A DNA stretch of 64,000 nucleotides from Nocardia sp. CNY236 (GCF_000482385.1 NZ_AXVD01000001.1:62001-126000), one strand, 5' to 3'; shown: positions 26,779-36,564, counted from the stretch's first letter. The notes: generated from the sequence alone by a model not told the origin. Numbers and translations are program-made.

Positions 26779-27884
26779 CTCGTCAGTCCGAGCAAGGCCG
26801 CGGTGAGCCCGTAGTCGGGGCCGAAGTCCTGGATATTTCCGGTGCGGCAGCCCTCGGCCTTCATCTGGATGCGTTCGCAGAACAGACTGACCATCTCACC
26901 CGACAGCGCGGTGCCGATCACCACGTGCAACCGCGCGTACTCGTACTGCCGGTTGACCATGTTGTCGATGTTCTGCAGGGCCAGCGGTGCCACATCGACC
27001 ACCTCGGTGATGCCACGGGCATGGTCGCGCAACTGCTGCGTGACCGCGGTCAACCCGGTCAAGGCGCCCGACAGCTGATCTTCGTATTCCGTGAACGTGC
27101 TGCTGGTGTTCGCCAAGAACGCGTTCAGCTGGTCGAGCGTGGCCTGCAGTCCTGGCGCCTGCTCGGCCAGCAGGCCGGACAATTGGGTCATCCGATTGCT
27201 GAAGTCGCGCACCGACTGGTCGTTCTCGGCCAACATCGTGGTGAGCTCGTTCAACTCGATGATGATGGTGGAGATCGCGTCCTTGTTGTCCAACCCGACT
27301 TCGAGCGCACCGGACAATGCGTGGAGAGTCTCGCTGATCTTCTCCCCGTTGCCGTCGAGCATGGGATAGAGCACCCGCCCCGACAACGGACCGATGCCTT
27401 CCTGTCCTGGCTGCGGTTTCAGCGCAGCCGCGAACTCGTCGATCGTCGCGATCATTTCGTCCAGCTCGACCGGCGTCCTGGTGCGGGCCTTGGGCACATG
27501 CGCACCATCGGTCATGGTTTCGCCGCCGGTATAGACCGGGGTGAGCTCGATGTGTCGGTCGGTCACGACGGACGGCGAAATGATCGCGGCCATCACGTCT
27601 TTCGGAATCTTCACGTCTTTGTCGATGGACATGTGCACCTCGACCAGCGTGCCCCTGGGCACGACCTTGTCGACCCGACCGACATCGAGTCCGAGCACCG
27701 TGATCGGGTTTCCCTCGTAGACACCCGCGATGTTCTCGAAATCAGCAGTGATCTGCATGGTATTTCCGAGCGCGTTGTTCACCGAACTCGGTACCAGTGC
27801 GCAGGAGCCGACCGCCAACGCGGCGGCGCCGATCATGAACGTCTTCGCCGCGGTTCGCAGCGAAAAAACCTTGTGGAACTTCAT
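26775..27884 (-). CDS. mceD: MCE family protein, MceD position, with lipobox-like start
   Basis: 369 residues. The N-terminus KFHKVFSLRTAAKTFMIGAA is followed by LAVGSCAL, which fits a lipobox with Cys about 28; classical MceD proteins have an uncleaved anchor instead. The MCE domain (YEGNPITVLGLDVGRVDKV) and the long helical region follow. ATG 27884 shares its A with the last base of the mceC stop TAA (TAATG), indicating coupled translation. An upstream extension of 19 codons is open but not needed. Confidence 0.92.
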   Translation of the reverse strand: MKFHKVFSLRTAAKTFMIGAAALAVGSCALVPSSVNNALGNTMQITADFENIAGVYEGNPITVLGLDVGRVDKVVPRGTLVEVHMSIDKDVKIPKDVMAAIISPSVVTDRHIELTPVYTGGETMTDGAHVPKARTRTPVELDEMIATIDEFAAALKPQPGQEGIGPLSGRVLYPMLDGNGEKISETLHALSGALEVGLDNKDAISTIIIELNELTTMLAENDQSVRDFSNRMTQLSGLLAEQAPGLQATLDQLNAFLANTSSTFTEYEDQLSGALTGLTAVTQQLRDHARGITEVVDVAPLALQNIDNMVNRQYEYARLHVVIGTALSGEMVSLFCERIQMKAEGCRTGNIQDFGPDYGLTAALLGLTR

Positions 27885-28882
27885 TACTGGCACCCCTCGA
27901 TGGCCTGGGCCGCGCACAACCAGTTGTCCGGGAAAAGCCATGGCAAGCCGACATCGCCATACGGACCGCTACCACCCCACGAATTCGCCAGGTAGCGCAC
28001 CGACGGCGGCATGATCGACAGCAAGCGGTCCAGGTTGTCCTTGTTCTTCTGCAGCCCCTCGGCCATCGTGTTCAACTGCTGGATCATCGGACCGAACTGG
28101 CCGTCGTTCTCCGCGCCGATCTGCTGCAGCTGATCCGACAGCCTCGCGACATTGTCGAGCAGCTGTCGCAACAGGACCTGGCGCTCCATGACTCGATTGG
28201 CGATGGCCTCACCTTGGGTGATCACCAACAGCAGACTGTTGCGGTTGTCGCTGAGGATTCGGGTCACCCGGTCCAGATCCTGAAGCAGACTGTCCACTTC
28301 GGCTGCGCGAGTGTCGATCACCTTCGCCAAGGCGCCAATGCTGTCGAGAGCCTGCACGGTCAGCTCGGGCGAGCCGTTGAACTGCTGGTTGATCACGTTC
28401 AGCGATTCCGCGAGTTGCTCGGTATCGAGCGCCTCGAACTTCTGCGTGCCGGTCTGCACCACGTCGGCCAGATCGTAGGGAACCGCGGTGTTGGACAACG
28501 CGATACGCTCATCGCGCAAACCGTTGCCGTCGCCGGGTTGGAGATCGACGTACCTGGTGCCCAGCAGCGTGGCCATCTTGATCGTCGCATGTGCGTCCGG
28601 ACCGAATGCGATGTCATTGTCCACGCTCAACGTCAGCAGCACATGCCCATCCTCGAGCTCGGCACCGACTACCCGGCCGGACGGCACACCTGCGATGTTC
28701 ACTGTGTCGCCGACCTTGATGCCAGCGGCTTGCGCGAACTCGGCCTCGATCGTCTGCTCACCGACGCCGAGGAACCGATAGGCGCTGGACACCACCAACA
28801 GCACGACGATCAGGACACCACCGACCACGCCCAGCCAGAAGTATCGGTTGCTGTCGAACCTGGATTTCAGCTTTGTCATCAT
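27884..28882 (-). CDS. mceC: MCE family protein, MceC position
   Basis: 332 residues: membrane helix (FWLGVVGGVLIVVLLVVSSAY) followed by the MCE domain (GIKVGDTVNIAGVPSGRVVGAEL) and a helical needle region. The C-terminus carries a Cys pair (NWLCAAQAIEGCQ) seen in this subunit type. ATG 28882 overlaps the mceB stop as ATGA; a second ATG follows immediately. The upstream open frame is inside mceB and is not used. Confidence 0.93.
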   Translation of the reverse strand: MMTKLKSRFDSNRYFWLGVVGGVLIVVLLVVSSAYRFLGVGEQTIEAEFAQAAGIKVGDTVNIAGVPSGRVVGAELEDGHVLLTLSVDNDIAFGPDAHATIKMATLLGTRYVDLQPGDGNGLRDERIALSNTAVPYDLADVVQTGTQKFEALDTEQLAESLNVINQQFNGSPELTVQALDSIGALAKVIDTRAAEVDSLLQDLDRVTRILSDNRNSLLLVITQGEAIANRVMERQVLLRQLLDNVARLSDQLQQIGAENDGQFGPMIQQLNTMAEGLQKNKDNLDRLLSIMPPSVRYLANSWGGSGPYGDVGLPWLFPDNWLCAAQAIEGCQ

Positions 28883-29922
28883 GGGCGGCACACCGCCGAG
28901 TGCGAAGTGCCACCGATTTGCGAGAACACTCCACGAGGCAACAGGATGCCGTACAGCGACACGTCCAGACCACACAAGTACGCATTGGCGTACGGCCCCT
29001 CGGAGGTATGCCGACCTCCCGCTGCCACCAGGCCCTGCAGGTCGATCGCCGCTTGGTCCAACTTGGCACCGTTGGCCAGCAACAATGTCAGCGCCGCGCT
29101 GGTGGAGTCCTGCGCGGTCTGCAACTTCGGCGCAATGGCGCTCATCATGGCGACCACCGAGGTGGTGGCACTGGCGATCTGTTCGGTCGATGCGAGCAAC
29201 GACTGCCCTTGTTCGTAGAGACCGCCGACCAGGGACCGAGTCTGCGTCACCAAGGTCTCCAGTTCGTCACCTCGTTTGGCCAGCCCCGACATCACGCCCG
29301 AGAGGTTGGTGATCACATCGGACAAAATCGCATCCCTGCGCTGGAAGTCCGTGGCCAGCTGCGCAGCCTGGACGATGAAGGCGCTCAGCGAAACGCCATC
29401 GCCCTGCAACGCCAGGATGAATGTCTCCGACAGGTTGTTCACCTGTTCCGGTTGCAATACCTCGAACAGTGGCTGGAATCCGTTGAGCAGCGCCGATATA
29501 TCGAACGAAGGCTCGGTCCGATCGATCGGGATCGACCCGTTGTTCGGCAGCGGCGTCGAGTTCGACATCGTGCCCGGAGCCAGCGCCACATACCGCTGAC
29601 CGATCAGGTTCTGATAGCGGACCAGGGCTTTGGTGTCGTCGTAGATCGTCTGGTCGCGTTGTACGACGAAGGTGACTTCGGCGACCGACTCCCGCGAAGT
29701 CTCGTCGCGACCCAGCTCGATCTTCTCGACCTTGCCCACCCGCACCCCTGCCATGCGCACGTCGTCGCCCTCGTGCAGCCCGAGAACGTCGGTGAACGTC
29801 GCGGAGTAGGTATAGGTGTCACCGCTGACCCGGCGCGCCAGCGTGTTCCACACGACCGCCGTCACCACGATCGCCACGATCGCGAAGACGGTGAACCCGA
29901 TGAGTGGACGTCGGATGCTCAT
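28879..29922 (-). CDS. mceB: MCE family protein, MceB position
   Basis: 347 residues with an N-terminal membrane helix (LIGFTVFAIVAIVVTAVVW), the MCE domain (LGLHEGDDVRMAGVRVGKVEKI; YQNLIGQRYVAL) and a C-terminal segment with a Cys pair (LCGLDVSLYG ... SAVCRP). It starts at ATG 29922, overlapping the mceA stop by one base (TAATG). It is one of six different MCE subunits expected to assemble as a ring and needle. Confidence 0.93.
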   Translation of the reverse strand: MSIRRPLIGFTVFAIVAIVVTAVVWNTLARRVSGDTYTYSATFTDVLGLHEGDDVRMAGVRVGKVEKIELGRDETSRESVAEVTFVVQRDQTIYDDTKALVRYQNLIGQRYVALAPGTMSNSTPLPNNGSIPIDRTEPSFDISALLNGFQPLFEVLQPEQVNNLSETFILALQGDGVSLSAFIVQAAQLATDFQRRDAILSDVITNLSGVMSGLAKRGDELETLVTQTRSLVGGLYEQGQSLLASTEQIASATTSVVAMMSAIAPKLQTAQDSTSAALTLLLANGAKLDQAAIDLQGLVAAGGRHTSEGPYANAYLCGLDVSLYGILLPRGVFSQIGGTSHSAVCRP

Positions 29923-31427
29923 TATCGGGTACCAATGTCGTGGATCTGCATGGTTCCACCCTTCAAAATCGAACTCAGCAGCATATATTCGACAGCCGTC
30001 GGGGTGCGACCGAGCAGTGCGACGATAGCCGAGTCACCCTGGTAGGCGATGGGCGCACCCACAGCGCCCTCGGGTGTAGCCACAGCGCCCTCGGGTGTAC
30101 CCACAGCGCCCTCGGGTGGGGCGGCCGGCGCCGGGGCGGCGCCCAGAGGGGGCAACAACGGGAACAGGCCTTCGAGCGGGGTGCCCGCGAATGGCGCGGG
30201 CGCCTCACCGGTCGGAATGATCCCGGTCAGCGGCCCGAGTTCTGGGGTGGTGAGGCCCGGGATCATCGGCAGCCCGGGAATCGGCGTTATCGGAGGGAGC
30301 CCGGCGGCCGAATCGAGCGCGCGCGGCCGAAGCTTTTCCGGTAGGTCCCCGACATCCGCGACCGATGGAGCGGTGGCACAACTCGGGCCGGCCACGTCAC
30401 CGTAGCGCGGGCAGTCGGCGACGGTGTAGGGCCGGTACGGCGTCAGCGTGATACCCACATTCCACCGCTGCTGCTGCTGCGGACCCCAGGTGAACGTAGT
30501 GTCCATCCGGCGCAAGGTCTCGCTCAAGTTGAGCAAACTTTCGGTGATCGCCGCGGGGTCGGCTGCCAAGGCGCCGAACAGGTCGCTGGTGCCTGCGGTA
30601 ACCTCCTTGCCTACGTTCGGATTGCGCGCGAACAGGTCGTTCATCACATCGACGGTCCCGCCGGCCCCGGTGATCAGCGCAAGCAGTTCGTCGCGGCGTT
30701 CGGCGATCGTCCGCGCGGTCTCCACCGACGTACCGAGCACATCGACCAATTCTGGTGCGGACTGGTTGAGCGCATGGAACGACTGGGAGAAGTCGCTCAA
30801 CAGCACGCCGAGATCAGGGATGGAGTCGTCGACCGCCTGCAGCCAGCGGTCGAGTCGCTCGATGGTGGAACCGGGCATCCGGCCGCTGCCGTCCAGCGCC
30901 TGGGACAACGTGCCGAGCACCCGCCCGAACTGCACCGGGTCGATCCTGTCGAGGATATCGCGCACCGTGGTGAGCGTGTCCTGCAGAGCGATGGTGCCCT
31001 GGCTGCGGTCCTCGGCGATGACGGAGCCTTCGTGCAGGTACCGGTCGGCGGGGCCGTTGAAGACCAGTTCGACAGCGGTGACGGCGAACAGGTTGCTCGG
31101 CACCACGCGCGCGGTCACGGTGGAAGGGATGTCGCCGGCGAATTCCGGCTTCATCTCGATCCGCACCTGCTGCATCTCGCCCTTGGCCGCGACGTCGACC
31201 TTCTGCACCGAGCCGACGAGTACGCCGCGGAACTTCACGTCGGCCCGCTCGGGTAAGCCGTCGCCAGCAGTGGTCAGGTTCGCGGTGACATTGACTTTCC
31301 CCTGGAAGTAGCCCTGGTAACGCAGCATCAACAGGCTCAGCACCAGTGCGAAGACGACCAGACCACAGATACCCGCGATGAGCAACTGCCGCATGGTGGG
31401 TCCGCGACCACTGGGATCGATGATCAT
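29922..31427 (-). CDS. mceA: MCE family protein, MceA position, with Pro/Ala-rich tail
   Basis: 501 residues. A membrane helix near residues 12-35 (LLIAGICGLVVFALVLSLLML) and the MCE domain (DGLPERADVKFRGVLVGSVQKV) precede the helical part. About 130 C-terminal residues are rich in Pro, Ala and Gly and include a 3x heptapeptide repeat (PEGAVGT type). The protein is thus clearly longer than the roughly 400 residues common for MceA. It lies 7 bp after the yrbEB stop. Confidence 0.92.
   Translation of the reverse strand: MIIDPSGRGPTMRQLLIAGICGLVVFALVLSLLMLRYQGYFQGKVNVTANLTTAGDGLPERADVKFRGVLVGSVQKVDVAAKGEMQQVRIEMKPEFAGDIPSTVTARVVPSNLFAVTAVELVFNGPADRYLHEGSVIAEDRSQGTIALQDTLTTVRDILDRIDPVQFGRVLGTLSQALDGSGRMPGSTIERLDRWLQAVDDSIPDLGVLLSDFSQSFHALNQSAPELVDVLGTSVETARTIAERRDELLALITGAGGTVDVMNDLFARNPNVGKEVTAGTSDLFGALAADPAAITESLLNLSETLRRMDTTFTWGPQQQQRWNVGITLTPYRPYTVADCPRYGDVAGPSCATAPSVADVGDLPEKLRPRALDSAAGLPPITPIPGLPMIPGLTTPELGPLTGIIPTGEAPAPFAGTPLEGLFPLLPPLGAAPAPAAPPEGAVGTPEGAVATPEGAVGAPIAYQGDSAIVALLGRTPTAVEYMLLSSILKGGTMQIHDIGTR
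30058..30120. repeat. 21-bp tandem repeat in the mceA 3' region
   Basis: Three 21-bp units (30058-30078, 30079-30099, 30100-30120) encode PEGAV(G/A)(T/A). The first two differ at one position. It lies in the low-complexity C-terminal tail of MceA. Confidence 0.8.
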
Positions 31428-31434
31428 CTGGACA

Positions 31435-32298
31435 TCACCCCGAGATCCGAATGCCGGGGTTGACCCCCCAGATCGCCAATGTCATGAAAAGGTTCGCGAA
31501 GACCACGGCAATGATGCACATCTTGATCGCCCGGCCCGCGGCTACGCCGACACCCTCGGGGCCGCCGGCGGCGAAGAAACCGTAGTAGCACTGGATGAAG
31601 GTGGTGATCGCGACGAACAGAATCGCTTTGAGCAGTGAATAGACCACATCGACCGGCATCAGGAACTGGTAGAAGTAGTGCTGATAGGTGCCGGCGGGTG
31701 TGTCGCCGATCACCTGCACCGTCAGCGCGCAGGAAATGTATGCCGTGGCCAGGCCCAGGCAGTACAGCGGAATGATGGCCACCATCGCCGCGAACATCCT
31801 GGTACTGATCAGATAGGGCAGCGGCCGAATGGCAATGGACTCCAGCGCGTCGATCTCCTCGGCGATACGCATGGCGCCCAGCTGCGCGGTGAATCGACAA
31901 CCGGCCTGCGCCGCGAAGGCCACGGTCGCCAGGAGCGGACCGAGTTCCCGTGTGGTCGCGAACGCCGAGACGGCGCCGGTCACTGGGCTCAAACCGAGCA
32001 GGTCCAGCGAGTTGTACCCCTGAATACCGACGGTGATTCCGCCGAACGCACTCAGGATGAGCACGACACCGACTGTGCCGCCCCCGACCACGAGATTGCC
32101 ATTGCCCCAGGTGACGTCGGAAAGCAGGCGCCAGACCTCTTTGGGGTAGTGCTTGAGCGCCAACGGAATCGAGCCGATCGAGCGCAACAGGAAGAACACC
32201 TGGTGGCCGAGCCTGGCGAGCATCTCCGTCGGCACTCGAGCCGACTTGGCCACTGTCCCAAGGGGACGTAGTAGCGGCGGAATATAGGTTGACGACAC
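31435..32298 (-). CDS. yrbEB: YrbE/MlaE-type ABC permease, second copy
   Basis: 287 residues, MlaE permease family. Hydrophobic helices surround the conserved cytoplasmic motif ATTRELGPLLATVAFAAQAGCRFTAQLG and the coupling-helix region MRIAEEIDALESIAIRPLPYL. It pairs with the neighbouring YrbE to form the inner-membrane core of the Mce transporter, powered by an MceG-type ATPase that is not in this window. It starts 4 bp after the first yrbE stop. Confidence 0.94.
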   Translation of the reverse strand: MSSTYIPPLLRPLGTVAKSARVPTEMLARLGHQVFFLLRSIGSIPLALKHYPKEVWRLLSDVTWGNGNLVVGGGTVGVVLILSAFGGITVGIQGYNSLDLLGLSPVTGAVSAFATTRELGPLLATVAFAAQAGCRFTAQLGAMRIAEEIDALESIAIRPLPYLISTRMFAAMVAIIPLYCLGLATAYISCALTVQVIGDTPAGTYQHYFYQFLMPVDVVYSLLKAILFVAITTFIQCYYGFFAAGGPEGVGVAAGRAIKMCIIAVVFANLFMTLAIWGVNPGIRISG

Positions 32299-32302
32299 CG
32301 AC

Positions 32303-33157
32303 TCAAACCACCTGCGACGGGAATAGTGCGTTGTAAACCTGGGTCACGATGAGGTTCACCCCGAACAACATGATGGCAGAACTCACCACCGCGGAATTCA
32401 CCGCATTCGCGACACCGCCGGGACCACCTCGGGCGTTCAATCCGCTGTCGCAGGCGATGATCGCTGCGAGCAGCCCGAAGATGAGCGACTTCCCCAACGC
32501 GACAAGCAGATCGGTGGTCACCGCGAAGGAGGCGAAACTACCGATGTAAGAGCCCGGAGTGCCGTTCTGCGCGAAGATATTGAAGACGTAGCCGGTCAAG
32601 AAGCCAACGAAAACAACGAAACCACACAACAACACACTGACCAGCATTGCGGCTCCGAGTCGCGGCGCGACCAGTCGGCGCAGCGGATCGACGCCCATGA
32701 CCTTCATGGCGTCGATTTCTTCACGGATGGTGCGCGAGCCGAGATCCGCGCATACCGCGGAACCGACCGCGCCCGCAATCATCAGCGAGGTGACCAACGG
32801 TGCGCCCTGCTGGATGATGCCGAGGCCGTTGGCGGCGCCGAGAAACGAGGTGGCTCCGACCTGGCCGGCGACCGATCCGACTTGGATCGAAACGATCACA
32901 CCGATCGGGATCGCGATCAGCAGCGTCGGCGCCGCGGAAACACTCGCCATGAAGGCGCATTGCCGGACGAACTCGTCCAGCGGAAAGCGCCTACGGAAAA
33001 TGGCGACGAACAGTTCGGCGACGGCTGCGACGCCCATGGTGATCTGACGACCGAATGTCTCCAGCGAACGCTTCGGATGATCCTGCCAGTACGACTTCGA
33101 CCAATCGACCGCGGCACCGAATCGCGACCCGGCGGGCAGGCTCTCGGTCGGCTGCAC
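32303..33157 (-). CDS. yrbEA: YrbE/MlaE-type ABC permease, first copy
   Basis: 284 residues, MlaE permease family, with the characteristic GAPLVTSLMIAGAVGSAVCADLGSRTIREEIDAMKVMGVDPLRRLVAPRL segment (described by its ends EEIDAMKVMGVDP) and five to six membrane helices. It is the first gene of the mce operon; the 504-bp AT-richer spacer upstream should contain the operon promoter. Together with YrbEB it would pass lipid from the MCE needle into the cell. Confidence 0.94.
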   Translation of the reverse strand: MQPTESLPAGSRFGAAVDWSKSYWQDHPKRSLETFGRQITMGVAAVAELFVAIFRRRFPLDEFVRQCAFMASVSAAPTLLIAIPIGVIVSIQVGSVAGQVGATSFLGAANGLGIIQQGAPLVTSLMIAGAVGSAVCADLGSRTIREEIDAMKVMGVDPLRRLVAPRLGAAMLVSVLLCGFVVFVGFLTGYVFNIFAQNGTPGSYIGSFASFAVTTDLLVALGKSLIFGLLAAIIACDSGLNARGGPGGVANAVNSAVVSSAIMLFGVNLIVTQVYNALFPSQVV

Positions 33158-33661
33158 TGACTACCCCTCCTCGACGCCGGTCGGTTGCCCCGGCGACTCG
33201 TTCGATTGACGCACCCTACTACGCAGTAGCGCAGAACATACCATTGGGTTGTGATAGCAGTCATAGGTGTCGCGAACTGCCTTCGAAATCCATTGGCGCG
33301 ACGGCCGAACTCGGTCGTAGAACCCAAGGTGATTGCCAATTGTTTGACACATGTTACAACCCCTGTTCGGGCCGCCGACCGACATGCTGCACAGAAATAA
33401 AGAGGACAATCCACAGCAAAATTACAGTCCGCGCTGGCGATCTCACTTCTCCCAGATCAACACAATCGACGCCAAATTTCACAGCTTTGATAGCAATCGG
33501 CTACTATTTCAAATTTGAGACGTCGCAAATAGAATGTATGAAATGTGATTGACGCCGAGTTCAGGGGGGACACCCGTAGTGGACGACGCGCCCGGAGTCG
33601 ATTCCTGGCACGACGGGTGCGACAGGTTGGTATCGTGCGGGCTTCCGACCACTGGAGGAAC
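33158..33661. promoter_or_regulatory. Divergent AT-rich promoter region of the mce operon and S1 peptidase gene
   Basis: About 500 bp without a convincing gene and visibly richer in A/T than its flanks. It contains an imperfect inverted repeat with TTGT and ACAA ends (33340-33359), around a TTGACA-like hexamer, and a perfect 10-bp palindrome TCAAATTTGA (33509-33518). These are candidate operator or promoter elements for the two divergent transcripts. No specific regulator can be assigned from the sequence. Confidence 0.5.
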
Positions 33662-34336
33662 ATGTTCAGCAAACTCGCCATGGTGGCACACACGGCCTTC
33701 GCCGTCGCCCTCGGCGCGGCGCTGCTCGGCACGGGCGCAGGGGCCGCACACGCCCAAACGGGCCCGCCGGTCATGGGCGGTGGATCCGGGATCATCATCG
33801 ACGGCCAGTTCGAGTGCACGCTCACAACCGTCGGCCACGACAGCGCAGGACGCCTGGTCGGGTTGACCGCGGGGCACTGCGGTGATCCCGGCTCGCTCGT
33901 CTACGCCGAAGTCGACCCGGGCGCGGGGGTGATCGGCCGGTTCGCCTACTCCAACCACGACTTGGACTACGCCGTCATTCAGTTCACACCGGGTACGATC
34001 GTCCCGGTCAACCGAATCGGCAATGTCACCATCACCGAAATCGGCGCCCCCGCCACCTTCCCTCAGATCGTCTGCAAGGAAGGCCGTACCACCGGCAATA
34101 CCTGTGGCATCGCCTGGGGTGACGTCTTCCGGACGAATGTCGAGACCTGGAGTCAGATGTGCGTAGTGGAAGGCGACTCCGGCGCGCCGGTCGTCACGGG
34201 CACGACACTGGTCGGCATGGTGAACGCCTACTTGGCCGTCGCGTGTTTCGGCCCGGAAGTCGGCACCAATATGAGCGCGATCATGACCGACCTCAACGCG
34301 CGCGGCGGCGCCGGCGCCGGCTACGTCCCGATCTGA
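33662..34336 (+). CDS. Secreted S1 family (chymotrypsin-like) serine protease
   Basis: 224 residues. A signal peptide (about 30 residues: LAMVAHTAFAVALGAALLGTG ending AHA-QTG) leads into a compact protease domain. The triad is visible as His in LTAGHCGD, Asp in NHDLDYAVI and Ser in VVEGDSGAPVV. Four or more Cys residues probably form disulfides. There is no obvious long propeptide. GGAGG precedes ATG 33662; an upstream in-frame extension lacks coding character. The target substrate is unknown. Confidence 0.85.
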   Translation: MFSKLAMVAHTAFAVALGAALLGTGAGAAHAQTGPPVMGGGSGIIIDGQFECTLTTVGHDSAGRLVGLTAGHCGDPGSLVYAEVDPGAGVIGRFAYSNHDLDYAVIQFTPGTIVPVNRIGNVTITEIGAPATFPQIVCKEGRTTGNTCGIAWGDVFRTNVETWSQMCVVEGDSGAPVVTGTTLVGMVNAYLAVACFGPEVGTNMSAIMTDLNARGGAGAGYVPI

Positions 34337-34427
34337 GTCCCGATCCGACCGGACTTTCGACTCGGGTGGAAGCGTTCGCGTGGGTCTCGCAGCGGGCCGA
34401 CGGCACCACACGCATCCGAGCCGTAGG

Positions 34428-35027
34428 TCAGATTTCTCGACCACAGACGACGATGCGACGCACGTCGTAGACCTTCCCGAAGCCGGTGCTACACACGCCG
34501 ACGTCGGTGAAACCCGGCCGGATCGCAGTCACCTCGATTCCCTTCTCGGGGAAGGGGGCCGAACAGTCGATGCGGACGACGACCTCGCCCCCGACATCGA
34601 CACACTCGCCGACCACCCAGTTGGCATCCATGCACACTGCGCCGACGTGGACCCCGTTACGAGTCCTGGTGAGGTTGATGTCGGCGTCTGCAACGCACTC
34701 CGAGGTATGCGCGGCCAGGTCGATCACGCGGTAGTTGGCGAGCTTGCTGCTGCACGGCGCCGGTACGACGATGGGCTCCTCACCGGTTCCTCCGAGCAAC
34801 ACGCACTCGTCGATTCCAACGGGGAAGTCCGGGGCGCCACTCGGCTCGATCGGAGTCGAGGTACGACTACTCGGAGCACTGCGCTCCGACGCCGCGTCGA
34901 TCAACCCACTGTCGGAGTCCGGCTGCGCGGTGCCGCTGACGACCGAGCTACACCCCGCCAGCGCCAGTCCGACCACGAGCACACAACCCACAGAAGCGAA
35001 ACGACCCCAGGTCAGTCGACGAATCAC
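34428..35027 (-). CDS. Cys-rich lipoprotein, function unknown
   Basis: 199 residues. A signal peptide with lipobox LALAGCSS (Cys about 26) is followed by a Ser/Pro-rich spacer and a folded domain with eight cysteines (DECVLL, PCSSKL, SECVAD, AVCMDA, GECVDV, DCSAPF, GVCSTG, VVCGRE). It resembles LppU-like lipoproteins of mycobacteria in layout, but I do not assign the family firmly. It is convergent with the S1 protease gene. Confidence 0.7.
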   Translation of the reverse strand: MIRRLTWGRFASVGCVLVVGLALAGCSSVVSGTAQPDSDSGLIDAASERSAPSSRTSTPIEPSGAPDFPVGIDECVLLGGTGEEPIVVPAPCSSKLANYRVIDLAAHTSECVADADINLTRTRNGVHVGAVCMDANWVVGECVDVGGEVVVRIDCSAPFPEKGIEVTAIRPGFTDVGVCSTGFGKVYDVRRIVVCGREI

Positions 35028-35271
35028 CTACAGTCCTCCCGAGCTGCAGCGCTTCGAACCCACGCCCGGAGAATCCGAAGTTGCCGTAATTCATGCGAAG
35101 TACCACGCAATGGATACACCATGAACCCAGCGGACGTCGACCCGAAACCGTGACCGGACCCGGCCTCGGCCCTAGGAAACGGACGATGCTGCCCGCTTCC
35201 GACCGTGGCGAGTCGGTCGCGAGAGTTACGCTGGTGGACCAGCGCGCTATACAGCGGTCAGGAGGTGGCCC

Positions 35272-36564
35272 ATGGTATCGGCAATGGCTGCGGACGACTT
35301 CGAGCCCGCCGATTCGGCGCGTAGAAAATCTGCGACACCGCTGGTCGACCCGCGATTCATCCGGTTGGCCGACCAGTTCTTCGGCCTGTTCGCCCAACCG
35401 GCGCGCGGGGGCGGGGCACTCGCGGTCTATCTGGACGGCAGACCTGTCGTCGATATCTGGGCCGGGTGGGCGGACAAGGATCGCCGCTGGAACAGCGACA
35501 CCGTCGCGCTGACCTTCTCCACCGGCAAAGGCGTGGCCTCCACCGTGGTGCATCGGCTCGCCGAGCGCGGCCTCATCGACTACGACACGCCGGTCGCCGA
35601 GTACTGGCCGGAGTTTGCCGCGCACGGTAAAGGCGACATCACGGTACGCGATGTGCTCTCGCACCGAGCCGGGCTCCATCGCGTGCGCGGCCTGGTGCCC
35701 GGCCGCGAAGGCATCCTGGACTATGACGCCGTGGTACGCGCGCTCGCCGACAGCCCGCCGGACCCACGACGTATCCGTACATCCGGCTATCACGCGATCA
35801 CATTCGGCTGGCTGGTCGCCGAGATCGTCCAGCGGGTGACCGACACACCCTTCACCACGGTGGTCCGAACCGAAATCGCCGAGCCGCTGGGCATGGAGGA
35901 GTTCTGGTACCGCGTGCCGGAGGCGCAGCGGTATCGGATTGCCAAGATCATGCGTCCCATCGGCCCGCCGGGTATCCGTTGGAACACCGCCTCGTCGGTG
36001 CTGTCGTGGGTACGACCCATGCGCGGGTTGGCCGAAGCAGGTATGCCGGAGAGCTTCGACGAACTGGTGCGCGATCCCCGGGTGCACGACGCCGTCATGC
36101 CGGGCTGGAACGGTGTCTTCTCGGCACGTTCACTGTCACGGTTGTACGGCGCCCTGGCCAATGGCGGCGTGGTCTACGCCGACCGGCGTGAGCGAGGTGT
36201 CCACAGTGTCGGTTCGGCGTCATCCCAGCGCACCGTGCAATTCTTGCGGCCGGAAACGATCGAGACCATTGCGCAAGTACAGCCGGCACAAAGCCGTGAC
36301 TACGTACTCGGGCTGCCGGTCCGCTTCACTCTCGGCTATCACCGGCCGGTGCTGATGGCCAAGCAACAGCCACCGCACGCGTTCGGCCACTATGGCGTCG
36401 GCGGATCCGGCGCCTACGCCGACCCCGATCTCGGCATGTCGATCGCGTTCGTGACCAACGGACTCGGCAGCATGATCACCGCACTCGGTGACGCCAGGCT
36501 CGCGCGCTTGGCGGCGACGGCCCAGGCCACCGTACGCAAGTACCGCACAGCGCCGCCGCGCTAG
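35272..36564 (+). CDS. Beta-lactamase-fold serine hydrolase (class C-like esterase)
   Basis: 430 residues of the beta-lactamase/penicillin-binding-like superfamily (EstB/LipL type). The SxxK motif is S-T-G-K in LTFSTGKGV, and the Tyr motif is Y-H-A in TSGYHAITFGW. The late HYGVGGSGAYADP loop stands at the third motif. The lack of a signal peptide argues for a cytoplasmic esterase or lipase rather than a beta-lactamase. AGGAGGT lies 6 bp before ATG 35272. The natural substrate is unknown. Confidence 0.85.
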   Translation: MVSAMAADDFEPADSARRKSATPLVDPRFIRLADQFFGLFAQPARGGGALAVYLDGRPVVDIWAGWADKDRRWNSDTVALTFSTGKGVASTVVHRLAERGLIDYDTPVAEYWPEFAAHGKGDITVRDVLSHRAGLHRVRGLVPGREGILDYDAVVRALADSPPDPRRIRTSGYHAITFGWLVAEIVQRVTDTPFTTVVRTEIAEPLGMEEFWYRVPEAQRYRIAKIMRPIGPPGIRWNTASSVLSWVRPMRGLAEAGMPESFDELVRDPRVHDAVMPGWNGVFSARSLSRLYGALANGGVVYADRRERGVHSVGSASSQRTVQFLRPETIETIAQVQPAQSRDYVLGLPVRFTLGYHRPVLMAKQQPPHAFGHYGVGGSGAYADPDLGMSIAFVTNGLGSMITALGDARLARLAATAQATVRKYRTAPPR

